DNA of 64,000 bases from contig BSBM01000261.1 of NCBI GenBank assembly GCA_027924585.1, forward strand, positions 4,915,501-4,979,500, written 5' to 3'. This stretch comes from Larix kaempferi (taxonomy: Eukaryota > Streptophyta > Pinopsida > Pinales > Pinaceae). Position 1 is the first letter of the stretch. Each line of letters opens with the position of its first letter. The position numbers were made by a program, and so were the translations under genes. The notes beneath the pieces are model-generated. The model worked only from the letters and a program-made list of their open reading frames with translations. It searched no databases and had not been told where the DNA came from. This document shows, piece by piece, positions 45,894 to 57,960 of this stretch.

Positions 45894-47379
45894 TGTTGGG
45901 TCCTGGAATTTCCCTATTTTGACCACACCTATTACCTCATTTTGCTTTGTTTTTCCTTATTCCTATAAACTAGATATATGTCTTTCCTCAAGATTGAGCA
46001 TGAATCCTGACAGGTATGAATACTTATTTCCTACTTTATTAATTCCTAACATTGTTATGGTTATGAATTGTATCCTTTGATTTATCCTAACTTGTGTTGA
46101 TTTTATTAAGGAAAGATCAAAGCATTGAGAGACACAGGTGTAACAGCCCGCTAAGCATATGGAAGGAAGTACGATTGGTTCCAACTGTTACTCCATGATT
46201 TCGATTCCACACATTAATAGAAACCACGCAATCATCTCTCCATGTGGTAGCTGCAACAAACTACGCTGCAACAGACAGAGCACTTCTCGGCCAGTTAGTG
46301 TATAGATCCATTGACAACCAAAGTAACAATGCCTTCATATCCAATGGCTTAATTCAAGTCTATTCACAGTTGTAACAGTTCTGTTGTGACTCAATAGCCT
46401 GAATATCAGATATCTTCATGGCTGCATGGATTTAGTGGATCAGGATTGTAGCTTGCATGTATAAATATGGGAAGGCTTTCAGAGCCTGGGGTTGGTTGAT
46501 TCTCACTTGTACGAGCTGTAACAGAGTACTGTGAATTACCATTTTTAATATAAGGAGCATAGTTCTTCATATCCTTGTGTTTTAATTTGTGGTAGTTCAC
46601 GACATCTCTATTAGAAGGCTAGGGCCCACCTTCTCACAGATATTTCCGAGTTAAGTAGATAGATTAGTTTATTTTCTATTGTGTGGTGTGGATTTATAGT
46701 AGATGCATTTTATTGAGAAGCTGCAACAATGGTAATTCATGATAATTGCATTCTCCTTTGCCAGTTCATGATTGCATCCTAAATAGCTGTAACTGTGTGT
46801 TCTGCCAGTTGATTGTGTAGGTTATTTCCTTTTATGCAAGTGTGCTAGTTAGTTGTTACAGTCAAGCTCAACACAGATTCTTTTTAGTAATTTATCTTTC
46901 TTAGGATTTTCAACTTAGTCAAATTATGGTTCAAGTTTAATTCTAGTTCTTTGTTGCTATTTATCTTCCTTAGAGATCATTAGATTAGACTTGTTATGAT
47001 TGAGTTACAGTAGTTGATAATTGAATTAGACAGGTTGTGATTGGATACTATAGTTTGATATCTTTAGGATTTAACTTCTTGCAAAAGTAAGTCTAGACTA
47101 TTTATTCTTAGATCAGTAACTGTCGGATTGGTATTTGTAGGAAGATAAATGTACTTTGATTTATTAGATGGATAAATTAGATTAGTTTTAGCCATGAGAT
47201 GAGTTTGCCTGAGCAGATAGGTAGGATAGTTTATCTCCATTTATTCAATTAGCTACTTGAAATGTTTATGCATAGATTTTGCTAATTACTTTTGAAATAA
47301 AATACCTACCTGGGTTGACAATTTATATTGAGCATCCTATGTGTTAGTTTTAATTAATTAGCATATAGGGTGACCAACA
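45894..47379 (+). repeat. 3' LTR of Gypsy3
   Basis: 1486 bp, TGTTGGGTCC to GGTGACCAACA, matching the 5' LTR 35508-37005. A TATA box GTATAAATATGG lies at 46459. Followed by the target duplication ACATT (47380-47384) and the rest of the Gypsy2 LTR. Confidence 0.95.
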
Positions 47380-47384
47380 ACATT

Positions 47385-47561
47385 CATATTCTTACTTATA
47401 GCCAGCTATGGCGGTTACAAAATGGTCGAAATGACCCTTTCTAACAACCTAAACTAATCTTGCGCTTCCTCGTTCTCCGTGAATGACCCTTTCTTCCGCG
47501 GATGGTCCTTCTTCACAACTGTCAGCTTCTGCACTTCGTGTGGACTAATCCCATGCCAACA
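47385..47561 (-). repeat. 3' LTR of Gypsy2, inner part
   Basis: CATATTCTTACTTATAGCC to CCATGCCAACA aligns with 55946-56116. Together with 34915-35507 it restores a ~770-bp LTR versus 764 bp for the 5' copy. On the minus strand it carries a TATA-like GGCTATAAGTAAG. Confidence 0.92.
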
Positions 47562-47572
47562 AACCCCCAACA
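47562..47572 (-). promoter_or_regulatory. Gypsy2 polypurine tract
   Basis: Plus strand AACCCCCAACA, that is GTTGGGGGTT on the minus strand next to the LTR start TGTTGGCATGGG. Confidence 0.55.
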
Positions 47573-48523
47573 CAAACGTGTGGCTCTCCCTTGACCCACT
47601 TCGCTGTGATAAAATTTTGAAACTGTTCTTTCCGTATGGAGCTTGCTGCCATGTACTTCTCAGACTCATCCTCCAGTCTCTTGGTCGTTGTCATGTACTT
47701 CTCGAACTCATCCTACAGTCTCTTGAAACCTTCGTCATCTATCCCATTTGCACCTACTCTTGCGCTTCATGTTTTTTTCGGTCCGGGGAAAATTTCATTG
47801 ATGTCACCAAGTTGGGAAATAGGCCAACTAGTCTGGCACATCTGTTTCACGCTTCTGACCAGCCACTACTGGAGCTAGCGTGCCTCCTCCCTTGGTGTTC
47901 TGTTGGTCGCAGGGACCATGTTTCTTCTAACTACTACCACTTTCTTAGACATCTCGGGTGGGACTTCATCGTCGTTCCTATCGATTGTCTGCGCCATTGT
48001 CTTTGCTGGTTGTTCATGGACACTCTATTCATTCTTTCCCTTAGTGCACTTGGAGTGCTTCTGCTAGACACGAAGTGCACCATTGAAACTATCTCACTTC
48101 CCTTTTCCACAGCTTCCTTGGGATTGCTCCCTCGACTTACTAACTCTCTGCATCTTCCTTACTAACTCGTGCCATGGAGCTTACTGATTCTCCTCTTTCG
48201 ACTTACGGATACTTCTTTACTCAACTGAAATTCTTCAATATTTTTGCCGGTATTTATGCTTGATCCTCGTGTCCTTTATGCTTGATTCTTGAATCATTTG
48301 TGAAATATTTCCCATAGCCATCCGATTTTGTCCTTAAGTGTGTCATCATACTCCTCCATTGTCTTCTAGTGATGCTGATCCGCAGTAATCATGCTCGGAT
48401 TTGAATCTCGCATGCTAAACATGCGAAGCATCGACGGGCAACTCGACCGGCCATGCTTTCCCCTTTTTGTCATAATTGCTTCTTCTTTTTCTTTCATGCT
48501 TCTGGTTCTCAACTACTATGCGT
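47573..48523 (-). pseudogene. Gypsy2 3' region: coiled-coil ORF remnant
   Basis: Between the end of integrase and the 3' LTR. Close to the LTR a minus frame reads DEFEKYMTTTKRLEDESEKY then MAASSIRKEQFQNFITAKWV, a charged heptad-like end resembling the coiled-coil tail of the other 3' ORFs. The rest is broken. The region is under 1 kb, against about 3 kb in Gypsy1, so most of a 3' ORF may have been deleted. The plus-strand hydrophobic open frame here is its shadow. Confidence 0.4.
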
Positions 48524-49720
48524 CTAATCATGGCGATGGGTTTTCAACCGATTCCCATTTACCAGCTTGGGAAACAATACCCCGTCTAAACTTTGTAGCT
48601 GCACCACACCTCCATCAGTGACAAAATTTATTATGTAGGGACCTAACCAATGCATCTGTAACTTACCTGGGTGCTTTGCAAACTTACTGTCATATAGCAG
48701 AACCATATATCCGTGCTTAAAATGATTTGGTTTAACATGGCCATCATGCCAAGCCTTCTGTCGATCCTTTTCTACCTTCTGATGAAAACCTGCAATGAAC
48801 TGATCCTCATCAAGTTGTACAAACTGTGCCAACCGTTCTTCCAGTGCTCCGTCATCACTCATTCTTGTGGCTGTTGCTATGTGTAGACTTGGGATGATAT
48901 ACTCCAATGGAATTACGTCTTCCTACCCCATAGATGAACTTGAACAGGGTCTGGCCAGTCCATAGTTTGCATTTTGTGCGATATTCCTAGAGTATCGCTA
49001 GAATATTCAACTCCCAATCATCGCGATTTGTGTTGCATACCTTCATGAGAGCATGATCCAAGATTTTTTTGAATGCCTCAACCGTCCCGTTAGCTTGCGG
49101 ATGATATGGGGTGCTCTTCCTGTGTTGAATTTGAAATTCCTCCGTCATCGCTACGATCGTCTGATTGACAAAATGAGTCCCCTGATCACTCATTAGTATT
49201 TTTGGGAACCCAAACCCGGTGACCACGTTGTCGAAGAGGAATCTTGCGGCAGTCGCAGCTGAGCAATCCTTCACCGGTGTAGCTTCTGCCCATCATGTCA
49301 AATAGTCTATCGTAGTGATTATGTAGCGTGGCCCTATTCTTTTTCCTGGTGGGTTGATGGGTCCCACAAAGTCAACTTCCCACTTGTCGAAATCCTGCAG
49401 TGTCAATTGAGTTACTAATGGAATTTCATCCCTTCACGACGGCTTCCCTGTCCATTGACATACGTCGCAGCTTTTGGCGTAGTCCACATTATCTCCATGC
49501 ATTGTCGGCCACCATAGTCTTGCTCGAAGGATATTCCTAGCAGTGGCACGTCCTCCGTAGTGTCCTCTTGCAATGCCATCATGAGCTTCCGAAAAAATCC
49601 TTTCCTGTTCATGCAAAAGGACGTATCGTCGAAGTATCTCGTCTGGTCCCATCTTATATAATTGCCATGCAATTAGTTGAAAATCCACAGCTTTGATGAC
49701 TAGCTGCTTCTTCTGGTTGG
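48524..49720 (-). pseudogene. Gypsy2 integrase
   Basis: Minus strand. The zinc region has EAHDGIARGHYGGRATA and CDVCQWTGKPS (HHCC intact), followed by FDKWEVDFVGPINPPGK (first Asp), a stop before [20 protein letters not shown] (second Asp), [17 protein letters not shown] (Glu) and the C-terminal DEDQFIAGFHQKVEKDRQ, LLYDSKFAKHPGKL, HWLGPYIINF (GPY/F type), ending at a stop at 48524. Frame changes near 49270 and 48950. Collinear with Gypsy1 integrase. Confidence 0.92.
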
Positions 49721-50290
49721 TAGTGAATCCTTCTAGCGCCTTCCCTATTGCTAAAAATTGAATTATTTTCTTGTAATGGTCATCGATCATTCCGACCCTA
49801 AACAACTGAGCATCCGACAATCCTTCGTCAATGCTCCTTGGCTCTTCCCCGAACTCTGTCCTGGATATATGGTCCGGTCCTGCATTCAGTCGGCCTGGCT
49901 TTACAATTATCTCAAAATCAAATTCTTGGAAGAGTAACAGCCATCGACAGATCTTCCCCCCCAACACAGGCTATTTAACCAGGTATTTTAGTGCTGAATG
50001 ATCGGTGGACATTTTAAAATGACCCCATAAGAGATAGTGTTAAAATTTCTGTAAGGTGTAGACCATCACCAACCCTTCCCTTTCTGTGGTCATATAATCA
50101 TTCTCCGTAGTAAACAATTTTCTACTTGCGAATGATATCAGGTGGTCTATGGTGCCTTCTCCTAGCTGGGCCAAGATGACTCCTAATGTGACTGGTGATG
50201 CATCAACGTGCACATGGAACTCCTTCATCCAATCTAGAAATTCTCGTATAGGTGTTGCAACCATATTTTCTTTTAATATGTCCAAACTCT
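49721..50290 (-). pseudogene. Gypsy2 RNase H
   Basis: Minus strand: HVHVDASPVTLGVILAQ, SFASRKLFTTENDY, TEREGLVMVYTLQKF, a stop near 50040, STDHSALKYLV, a stop, then LGGKICRWLLLFQEFDFEI and GRLNAGPDHISRTE. All catalytic acidic residues are kept, unlike in Gypsy1. Confidence 0.92.
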
Positions 50291-51300
50291 TATGGCACTC
50301 TTCATTCCATTCGAACTTGGCATATTTCTTGAACAATTTTTCCATCGGTGTCGTGATTGCTGCATACCCTCTAATAAACTTCTTGCAATATCCTATGTGT
50401 CCCAACGTCGCTCTCAATTGATTGACTATTGTCGGCGGTGTGAGGTCGACAATAATTGCGATCTTTGCAGGGTCGAACAACATTCCTTCCCTGCAAACAA
50501 TGTGCCCCAACAAAATCCCAAACAAAGTGCAGAAAATTCATTTCTTTAGGTTCAATGAAATCTGGTGCTCTCGACATCGTTCCAGCATTAGCCTCAAGTT
50601 TGCGACGTGATCCTTGACCAACCCACATACTATCCAATCGTCCATATATATTGCAAGAAATTTATGGATGTAATATTTGAAAACCAACACTACTAATCTT
50701 GAAACAATTGCTTGAGCATTCTTTAGTCCAAATGGCATTACCGTATATTGAAAGAATCCCCACTCGGTGACGAAATTTGTTTTGTCTCGATCCTCTTTTG
50801 TAATCTTGATCTGATGGTAGCCAGAGAATCCATCTTTGAAGGAGTATATTTCTTGACCACCCACTCATTCTAATACTTCTTCTATAAATGGTATAGGGAA
50901 TGGGTCATGTAGACATGCATCATTTAGCTTTCTTAAATCGACACAGATCCTAACTTCACCGGTTTTCTTATCCTAGACCACCATCGGGATAATCCACTTA
51001 GATTCCTCTACCAGTTCTATAATGCCTACTTCCAACATTCTCTCAATCTCAGCCTTCACCCTTTCCTTGTACCACGGATTCAACCGATAAGGCCGCTACT
51101 TCACCGGTTTTGCATAAGGTTTTAGGGGAATTTTCATTTCTCCTAAGTCCTCTGAAATCCCTTTGATTTCTGATAATTTCGTCGAAAACAGGTCCTGAAA
51201 CTCATGCAATAGGTTCGTCATCTTCGCAATAGTCGAGTCATCCCAGTAGTCTCTGATGCTTGCAAACTTGGGATTTTCTTTCGAACCAATGTTCACCTTC
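50291..51300 (-). pseudogene. Gypsy2 reverse transcriptase
   Basis: Minus strand. It begins FASIRDYWDDSTIAKMTNLL, HEFQDLFSTKLSEIKGI and KIPLKPYAKP (51296-51110). After broken frames come FKDGFSGYHQIKITKEDRD, FGLKNAQAIVSR, IYMDDWIVCGL with YMDD at 50637-50648, ISLNLKK, ILLGHIVCREGMLFDP and LGHIGYCKKFIRGYAAITTP (about 50380). The catalytic box is intact, but stops (about 50865-51100) and frameshifts inactivate it. Confidence 0.92.
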
Positions 51301-52100
51301 TTGATTCATAGGTGTTGCTTAAACTTGTCGAAAGGCATATCTGGTGCCTCCACGCTGCAACTTCCTTTTGACTCTAGAATATACAGAGCCCTCGGATCAT
51401 CCTCATCATATGTTTTTCCTGTGATGTTGTAGCGTTCCATTAACATTTGGGGTGTCGCAGTCCAATGAAGTCCCTTAGGTTTCTCTGTCGGTACTGCGTC
51501 GAATACTTTCTGTCGGACCTCCTGTAAAGCACTGTGGATGAAGGGGTTTTCATCGGAGAAACTGAACGTTTGGCTAAATCCAATTGTTATATGTTCCCAT
51601 GATATTGTTCCATGTCGCAGTTCTACTGCAATATACCAAATTCGTGGTACTTCATCCAGTGTGTAAATAAATGCATGGACCCATTCCTATTTCGCTCGTG
51701 ATCCCCATTTGATTTCACATTCATCCAAATGTGCCTTCGGATCTCCTCTTCCATCGAAATTCCTTCCGCCATATCCTTCTGCCTCGTCGAACCTAACCGT
51801 CATTAGGTGTCAACATAGTGGCCATTTAGTTTTTGGTGGATTTGTGCGCTGCCCACCATCACATTGGTGTAGCCTTCAGGGATTCTTCCAAGGCCAAGAT
51901 CCGTTGTGGTTCTGCTACTTTCTCTTCAAATTCAGTGAGAAATATAGACAAATTGGGAAATCCCTCGTATGTTGGTAGCTTGCACTCCTTTGTGGCTACC
52001 CTTCGTAGCGACTGAGTGATCCTTGCACACGTCCTAAATGACACTTCATGGAGTCAGTTCTTCCAATTTTCAAGTGCTTCTTCTGAATCTGACGACATTG
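51301..52100 (-). pseudogene. Gypsy2 capsid-like domain between PR and RT
   Basis: Minus strand, between protease and RT. LPTYEGFPNLSIFLTEFEEK, ILALEESLKATPM, WWAAHKS (about 51860), a broken stretch, EWVHAFIYTLDEVPRIWYIA, VELRHGTISWEHI, FSQTFSFSDENPF and VRQKVFDAVP (about 51480). Position, motifs and order match Gypsy1 11560-12262. It resembles a retrotransposon gag domain; the normal gag capsid is also present at 53800-54500, so Gypsy2 seems to encode two. Confidence 0.7.
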
Positions 52101-52640
52101 AACTGCTACTGTGCCACCCTAACTCTCCATCTGCAGTAGGGTTGAATTAATCTTCAAAAATGTTGTAGAGATTATCCCATCTCTTGGTGAACTCATCCCT
52201 TGTCCGTTCAACATACCTTTTCCCTTCCGCAAGATCAATAGGTGCAACTACCCTTATCTCACGGTTCTCGAACGACGTAGTTCTCTTCTTAAATTTGATA
52301 ATAGCCTGGTTCTCGATCGCCCAGTCTATCCCTAACAGCACTGGGTAGGGGCTTGTATTGTCCACAATTTCGATCACATCGAAATCTGTGTATGTCTTGA
52401 GGCTCTCAATCTCAACATGGACTTGGCATATCTGACCGATCGAGGTGACCTTACTTTGATTTTCTAGGCGCAGTTGCGCCGGGGACCAAGCCAATTGTGG
52501 TTTCCCCATAGCGTCTCACATCTTTTTGGTCAGGATGTTCACATCTGACCCCAAGTCCAAGATAATGGAGTTGACATTGAACGCTTTGACTTGCGCCGAC
52601 ATCCACATCTCTCGTCCCGTTTTTCTCTTATGTATGTGAT
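52101..52640 (-). pseudogene. Gypsy2 aspartic protease
   Basis: Minus strand: MWMSAQVKAFNVNSI, then active-site IILDLGSDVNILTKK, a stop, DAMGKPQLAWSPAQLRLE, VEIESLKTYTDFDVIEIV, PYPVLLGIDWAIENQAI and REIRVVAPIDLAEGKRYVE, RDEFTKRWDNLYNIFED. The catalytic Asp is kept (DLGS). Collinear with Gypsy1 at 11003-11440. Confidence 0.85.
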
Positions 52641-53040
52641 TGACCATCCACTCCTGTCATGCACCCTCCCGTCGATGCAGCAGGTTGGATATAACTGCCA
52701 ATGTGTCCTGATCTTTTTCCATCTCCAGGAAACTCTCCAGGAAGGCTCGTAAGGTGTTCTCCTTTTTCTGTGAATTCGTTGTGTCGAATATCGGTGGCAT
52801 GTCATATGTAACTTCTCTCTCCTGAAGAGGTGGCTGCATCAACTGCCTTATTTCCTCCTGTGCTTTCAAAAAAATGTCCCTTTCAACTTCCGCATCAAAT
52901 GTGACTTGCTTCCTGGCTGTCAATTAGACACTAGACTGTGACCTGTCAGCCCCTATCATAGCTCCTCCGCGAGTGACTATCTCGACAATCGCACTTTGAC
53001 TTCTAACCTCTTTTGATATTTTTTGTACCACTGGTGGATT
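52641..53040 (-). pseudogene. Gypsy2 linker between gag and protease
   Basis: Minus frame ARKQVTFDAEVERDIFLKAQ, EEIRQLMQPPLQEREVTYDM, LESFLEMEKDQDTLAVISNL (52923-52657). No catalytic motif. It joins the zinc-knuckle region to the protease; Gypsy1 has a decayed counterpart (QEKKVFMEARKC, about 10690). Confidence 0.6.
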
Positions 53041-54500
53041 CTAGTTCTGATTTTGATTTTGCAGAGGTGGGGGCAGGTTCTTAGTTTTCCACTTCGTAAT
53101 GATCTGAGGACAATCTTCAACACCATGGTTCACATCGCTACAGTAAGTGCACTGTGGTGCTGGATTCAAGAAATCTCTCTGATAATGCCCCTGCTGACCA
53201 CAATTGTAACATATGATGGGTCCTCGACCTCGTCCAACAACTCCTCCTCGGCCGGCACCAACACCTTGGCCTCCGCGGAACCCCCCTCTAAATCCTCCTT
53301 GCAATGGCTCGTATGGTGGGTATTGTGGTTGAGCATGTTGCGGCTGCGGATATTGCAGTTGACCATATTGCGGTTATTGAAATTATGGTTGAGGATATGT
53401 CGGTTGGACATACTATGACTGACCATACAGCGGTTTCGCATACTGCGGTTGTGGATTATATTGAAGTTGTAGTTGACTATACTGTTGTTGCTGCTGTATC
53501 GGTGGTTGATCCTCCCCTTTCATGAAGAAAGTGTCCACGGTCCTTTCTTCTAGTAGGTCATAAGCTCTGCAGTCTTTCTCATCATGGTCAATTGATCGAC
53601 AGAACTTGCAATCCAAATTCACTGGTTTCGACACAATCTTCCGGTCAATGTCCTCTTGTGTGACATACGCGACACCAAGGCAACACTCCCTGACTGAGAG
53701 GATTCAGTGTACTTGATTGCAAATATTCTTGGAATTATGGGCACGGATCCTTGTGATGTCCTTCTGTCCTACATCTATTGCACCATACATATTTGCAGGC
53801 CTCTTTTCCTTTCTTCATGTCTTGTAGTTGGATCATTAAGTTTTCCAGCTACACTTGTATTCGATCCATGCCCAATTCTGTTTCTCCGATTGGTGAAGCC
53901 TCCATCTTCATTGTGATCTCTAGCGCTTCTTCCTGAGTCGCTACTTTTTGTTGCATCAGTGGCCCACGAATGTGCGGCACCAGCCCAGTGATAAACCATT
54001 CTTTATGCTGCATATTGTTCATCCTGAAGCTCACTTTCACCATTAGTGTTTTGTATCGTTGGTCAAAGTCCCATACTGACTCATTGGGAAACTATTTGAT
54101 TTCTTTGAGCTCAGTAATGTACTCCGACTCATATTTTGGTTTTCTAAATTTGTCAATCATCCCTGCCTTGATTTGTAGCAATGTTTTACCTAGAGTTCCC
54201 ATCAGTACCTTAGTAAAATTCATATACCATTCTAGCGCATGGCCCTTGAGGGTCGTTGCTAACTATCCCTTTTTGATGTCTTCATCCTAGACCTACTTCA
54301 TGGTCCATACTGCTTTGCACAAAATGAGTATTGTTTGGGATCCTCGGTCCCGTTACCTTGGAAGGATGGAATATTTGCATCGTCACCCTCCATTCTTGTA
54401 CTTCTAGTATTATTATTTACTGATGTGCTACTCTTACTATTGTTCTGGCACGCAGGACAGCTCTGTGAATAACTTGTATTTCCTCTTATCAAGTTCTGAG
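53041..54500 (-). pseudogene. gag: Gypsy2 gag: capsid and five zinc knuckles
   Basis: Minus strand. The capsid begins NIPSFQGNGTEDPKQY (about 54380), then a stop, LATTLKGHALEWYMNF, KPKYESEYITELKEIK, KVSFRMNNMQHKEWFITGLV and PHIRGPLMQQKVATQEEALE. Five CCHC knuckles follow in order: WCNRCx4HHKDPC and WCRVCx4H.PEDC (stop inside; about 53800-53660), CKFCx4HDEKDC (about 53600), a Gln/Tyr-rich spacer (53540-53340), a GGFRGG-rich tract, CYNCx4HYQRDF (last Cys is Phe; about 53210) and CTYCx4HGVEDC (about 53150). Unusually many knuckles, shared with Gypsy1. Confidence 0.9.
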
Positions 54501-54839
54501 TAGTGCACAGAGTTGAAGATACATTGTATCTTAGGGTTTGTCCTTCTTCATATTTTGGGGCAGCCTGTTCACTTCCTTCTTCGTTCCAGTAAGGTCACTT
54601 CCTCCCTTGTGGTCCTATTTCACAGTCTTCCGTTTCGATCCTCTCAAGAGACTCTCTCCCAGTCCTCCTCTTCTTCTTGGGATGTCAGAATATCACCCCA
54701 CTCCTCAAGGTACCACACTCTTCGTCAGCTTCCCTTAAAAATTCATTGTCACTCATGTCCATCTACCCCGTATCTTTCTACCAGACCCGCATCCACGCGG
54801 TACCCACAACTTCCACACACTGATTCTTCTACTCGTCGG

Positions 54840-55350
54840 AATTCATCCTTAGTACTCATTTTCGCAGACGAGCATCTTCATCCACAGTTTCAACAACAGC
54901 AGAAATCTCCCCCTGGGTCCTTTGAAAAATTTCCTTTCTACATTGCTGTATGATTTGATCGTGTCCACAACAAACTCAGTGATGTATCCTTCTAATATAT
55001 TGTCTACCCAAAAATCAACAGCTCGTGATACCTTATTGTCCACCCGTTTTAGTTGTTGGATCAGTTCTGGGGTCCAACGATCAGGCTCACTCTTTTGGCA
55101 ATGGGTCTTCTGAAACGTCAGCTCTTCCAACCACTCGTGTAGCAATACCAAGAATTCGCAGAAGAATATCTCATGGATATTTGAATAAATATGCTTTTCT
55201 AACCAACTGCTTGTCGTCTACCCGGGGTTTTGCTTTTCTCCTTCCGCAAATTCTTCTGCTTTCTTGTCAAACAAGTCCTGGATCTTCGGTTTTGTTGGGT
55301 GCCACAGCATGTCCTTATATTTCTTCTTCAAGGTCTCGGCAATGAAACCA
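54840..55350 (-). pseudogene. Gypsy2 N-terminal ORF next to the 5' LTR
   Basis: A minus frame begins within a few bases of the LTR end: GFIAETLKKKYKDMLWHPTK, PKIQDLFDKKAEEFAEGEKQ, a stop, WLEKHIYSNIHEIFFCEF, LLHEWLEELTFQ, DRWTPELIQQLKRVDNKVSR, FVVDTIKSYSNVERKFF, ending at a stop at 54849. It is helical and charged, with no family recognised; likely the N-terminus of gag (matrix-like). No clear tRNA primer site separates it from the LTR. Confidence 0.55.
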
Positions 55351-55352
55351 TT

Positions 55353-56116
55353 TGTTGACACAGTTCTATTGACAGGGGTTCACTTCGCACTGTCGTCAAC
55401 AAACACCTACCTAACACCCTTAAGCACCGGCCCAGAAAGGTTTTACCCTTTCCAGCAACACCCGGGAAGCGAGTGAGGTCTCACCCGAGATGATTAAGGG
55501 GGATGCAGGAACCAAGTTTCCACAGTGGTAAAAGGACATGCAACTACTTTAAGTCTATCGCAACAGAAACCAAAGATTCACATTCAAATCCATTCATAAT
55601 TTGCACAATAACCATGTATTCGCCATTCTCATATTCAATACATAATGGGCATTCACATTAATAGGGTAATACTGGAGATCGCATCAATGAAACCTTACAA
55701 AAAATATAACATAAATCATAATGCAACTTTCACCATTCGACAGAAACAAAGACAAAAGAGAAGATCTGAACATCTTCATGCATTAACTCATCAAAAGTTA
55801 TGGTATATCCCTCCCAGAAACAATTCAGAACATATTATCGTGGATCCATACAAAACTGCGAACACAGAGCAAAATCACAATCAAACTGCATAATCACAAT
55901 GATTCTACGATTGGATCTCAGATAGGTTTCCCTTAGGCTTACATTCATATTCTTACTTATAGCCAACTATGGAGGTTACAAAATGGTCCAAATGACTAAC
56001 AACCTAAACTAATATTGCACGTCCTCGTTCTCTGTGAATGACCCTTTGTTCCATGGATGGTCCTTCTTTGCAGTTGTCGACTTCCGCACTTCGTGTAGAA
56101 AAATCCTGTGCCAACA
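55353..56116 (-). repeat. 5' LTR of Gypsy2
   Basis: 764 bp with TGTTGACACAG..CCAACA ends on the plus strand. It aligns with the split 3' LTR (34915-35507 plus 47385-47561). Directly to the right, CGGGTGTCTTCAG resumes Copia2. Confidence 0.93.
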
Positions 56117-57960
56117 ACGGGTGTCTTCAGTAATAGCCCAACATCTAGAATATAGATCCTTGTGCAGATATGGACAAGCAGGAAGGAATATCCACCAAAC
56201 AGCACCAATATTTGATGTATCCAACTACACCTTCTGGAGGATAAGAATGAAAGTAAATCTGCAATCCTTCGGTGTTGATGTCTAGCAGTCTATTGAGAAT
56301 GGTTATAACATTCCTACAACTGCACCAGTTGATCCATTTGAGAGAAGACAATAGGAATGCAATGCAAGAGAAAAGAATGCACTGTTATGTGGGTTAGTAT
56401 ACATTGAATTCGCTAAAGTCATGCATTGCGCTTCATATAAGTATGTATGGGACAATCTCAGGAATATCTATGAAGGTGAAGAAAAAAAGATACTAAGAAC
56501 TTTGCCTCCAATATTTGACTCAAATGTGTTCATGTTAGAAGACATAACCAATCTTGCAGATTTAACAAAGGATGAGCTTCATGGGATCCTTACTACGTAT
56601 GAGATGAGAACTGAAAGGGAAAATCCTATCAGAAAATAAGCGTCCTTTAAAGCTACCAGGAAATCAAAACACAAGCATGACAAAGGCTCTTGTGATGAAT
56701 TGTATGAGGAAGAAGCAAACTTTGTGAGGAAGTTGAAAAGATGATGGAAAGTATAAGGGGAAGTTACCCTTCAAATGTTTTAAATGTGGAAGAGTAGGCC
56801 ACTTTGCCTCAAAGTGTTCGCATAAAGAAGACAGAGATAGTGATAGTGAAGAAGAGGTTAATTACAATGAATGAAGGTTGTCACGCACATAGGACAAATC
56901 TAAGAATAGGAAGAAATTCGCAAAACAAAGGAAGAGTTTGTACTCCAAGGAAGACAACAATTCATCCGAAGAAAATGAATTTGATGACAGTCCAAAAGAA
57001 GTACTTTTCATGGCCTTTCTAGATGATGAAAGTAGTGAAGAAAAGAAAAAGTGTTGTCCCTCTATCAAGAAAGACACATCGAATGAACACAGTCATTCCG
57101 GAACACTGGATAAGTATTTCTTTAGTGGAAACTTTAATACACCTTCAACTCCTATCGCATAAATTAAATCAGAAAGACAATCTGAAGAAGAAGAAGTTGT
57201 ATAGGTTGAGTGGGAAGGTGAATTTGTTAGTGCATTGGATGAATTCAAGAATTCAAGAAGGAATAACAAACTCTTACAGGACCAACTGTCAAAGTATGAA
57301 GAACAAGTCAATCAAGCCAAGGTGATTCAAGAGTCCCTTGAAAAACAAGTTACTGAAAAGGTAATGAATTTTGAGAAACAACTAAATTGTGTAGTAGAAA
57401 AAATCAAAAACCTCGAAGAAGAGAAATCAGTATTGAATACATCATTGGAAGATTCATAGCATAAAAATGATCTACTAACAAGTCAACTTGAACAAAAGAA
57501 TAGAGAGACCTCCTATATAGAAGAAAATTTGGCTGATATAAAAGGGAAAGATCACATCATTGATACTATGAACTAGGCACATTCAGGAAGTGACAAGGTG
57601 TGTCTTGAAGAAGAAATGAAGAAAAAATTCAAAGACAACACATCAATCCTGAATAAGATTTTGAATGATTAAATATTATCAACAGACAAGTCAGGACTTG
57701 GCTATGACATAAAAAATGAGAAGGTATGCAACAACAAGTACAATCCAAGTCAAATGAATCCATCCAAGTATGATAATTCCTTTAGTAATTACAACTCTTT
57801 CTATTACACTACCAGAAGAAGGATAAATACATTCAAGTGTGCAAGGTGCAATTACGATGGAAATATTGTGAAATATTGTCAAACTATGAGATGTTATGCA
57901 TGTGATGGTTTTGGAGACAAGGCTCAATATTGTTGAAGAACAATAAATTGTCTAGATATA
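56117..57960 (+). pseudogene. gag: Copia2 gag
   Basis: ATG at 56170 (MDKQEG, then a frameshift to RNIHQTAPIFDVSNYTFW), RMKVNLQSFGVDV, TAG 56283, SIENGY, CNAREKNALLCGLVYIEFAK and VMHCASYKYVWDNLRNIYEG: a UBN2-type Ty1/Copia gag. About 80 residues are then missing before LRTLPPIFDSN, LTKDELHGILTTYEMRTERE and FVRKLKR. A zinc knuckle CFKCGRVGHFASKC lies at 56777-56818. An acidic region (56840-57050) and a coiled coil (57235-57460) follow, then a decayed second knuckle CYACx4DKAQYC (about 57890). It would form the particle and bind RNA. Confidence 0.88.

Noticed and set aside
47479-48165. 228-codon plus-strand ORF with hydrophobic Cys-rich sequence
   Set aside because: Starts inside the Gypsy2 LTR and runs antisense through its 3' region; no domain recognised. 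Treated as chance openness.
53023-53525. Plus-strand Val-rich ORFs opposite Gypsy2 gag
   Set aside because: Antisense of the Gln/Tyr-rich spacer and zinc-knuckle region.
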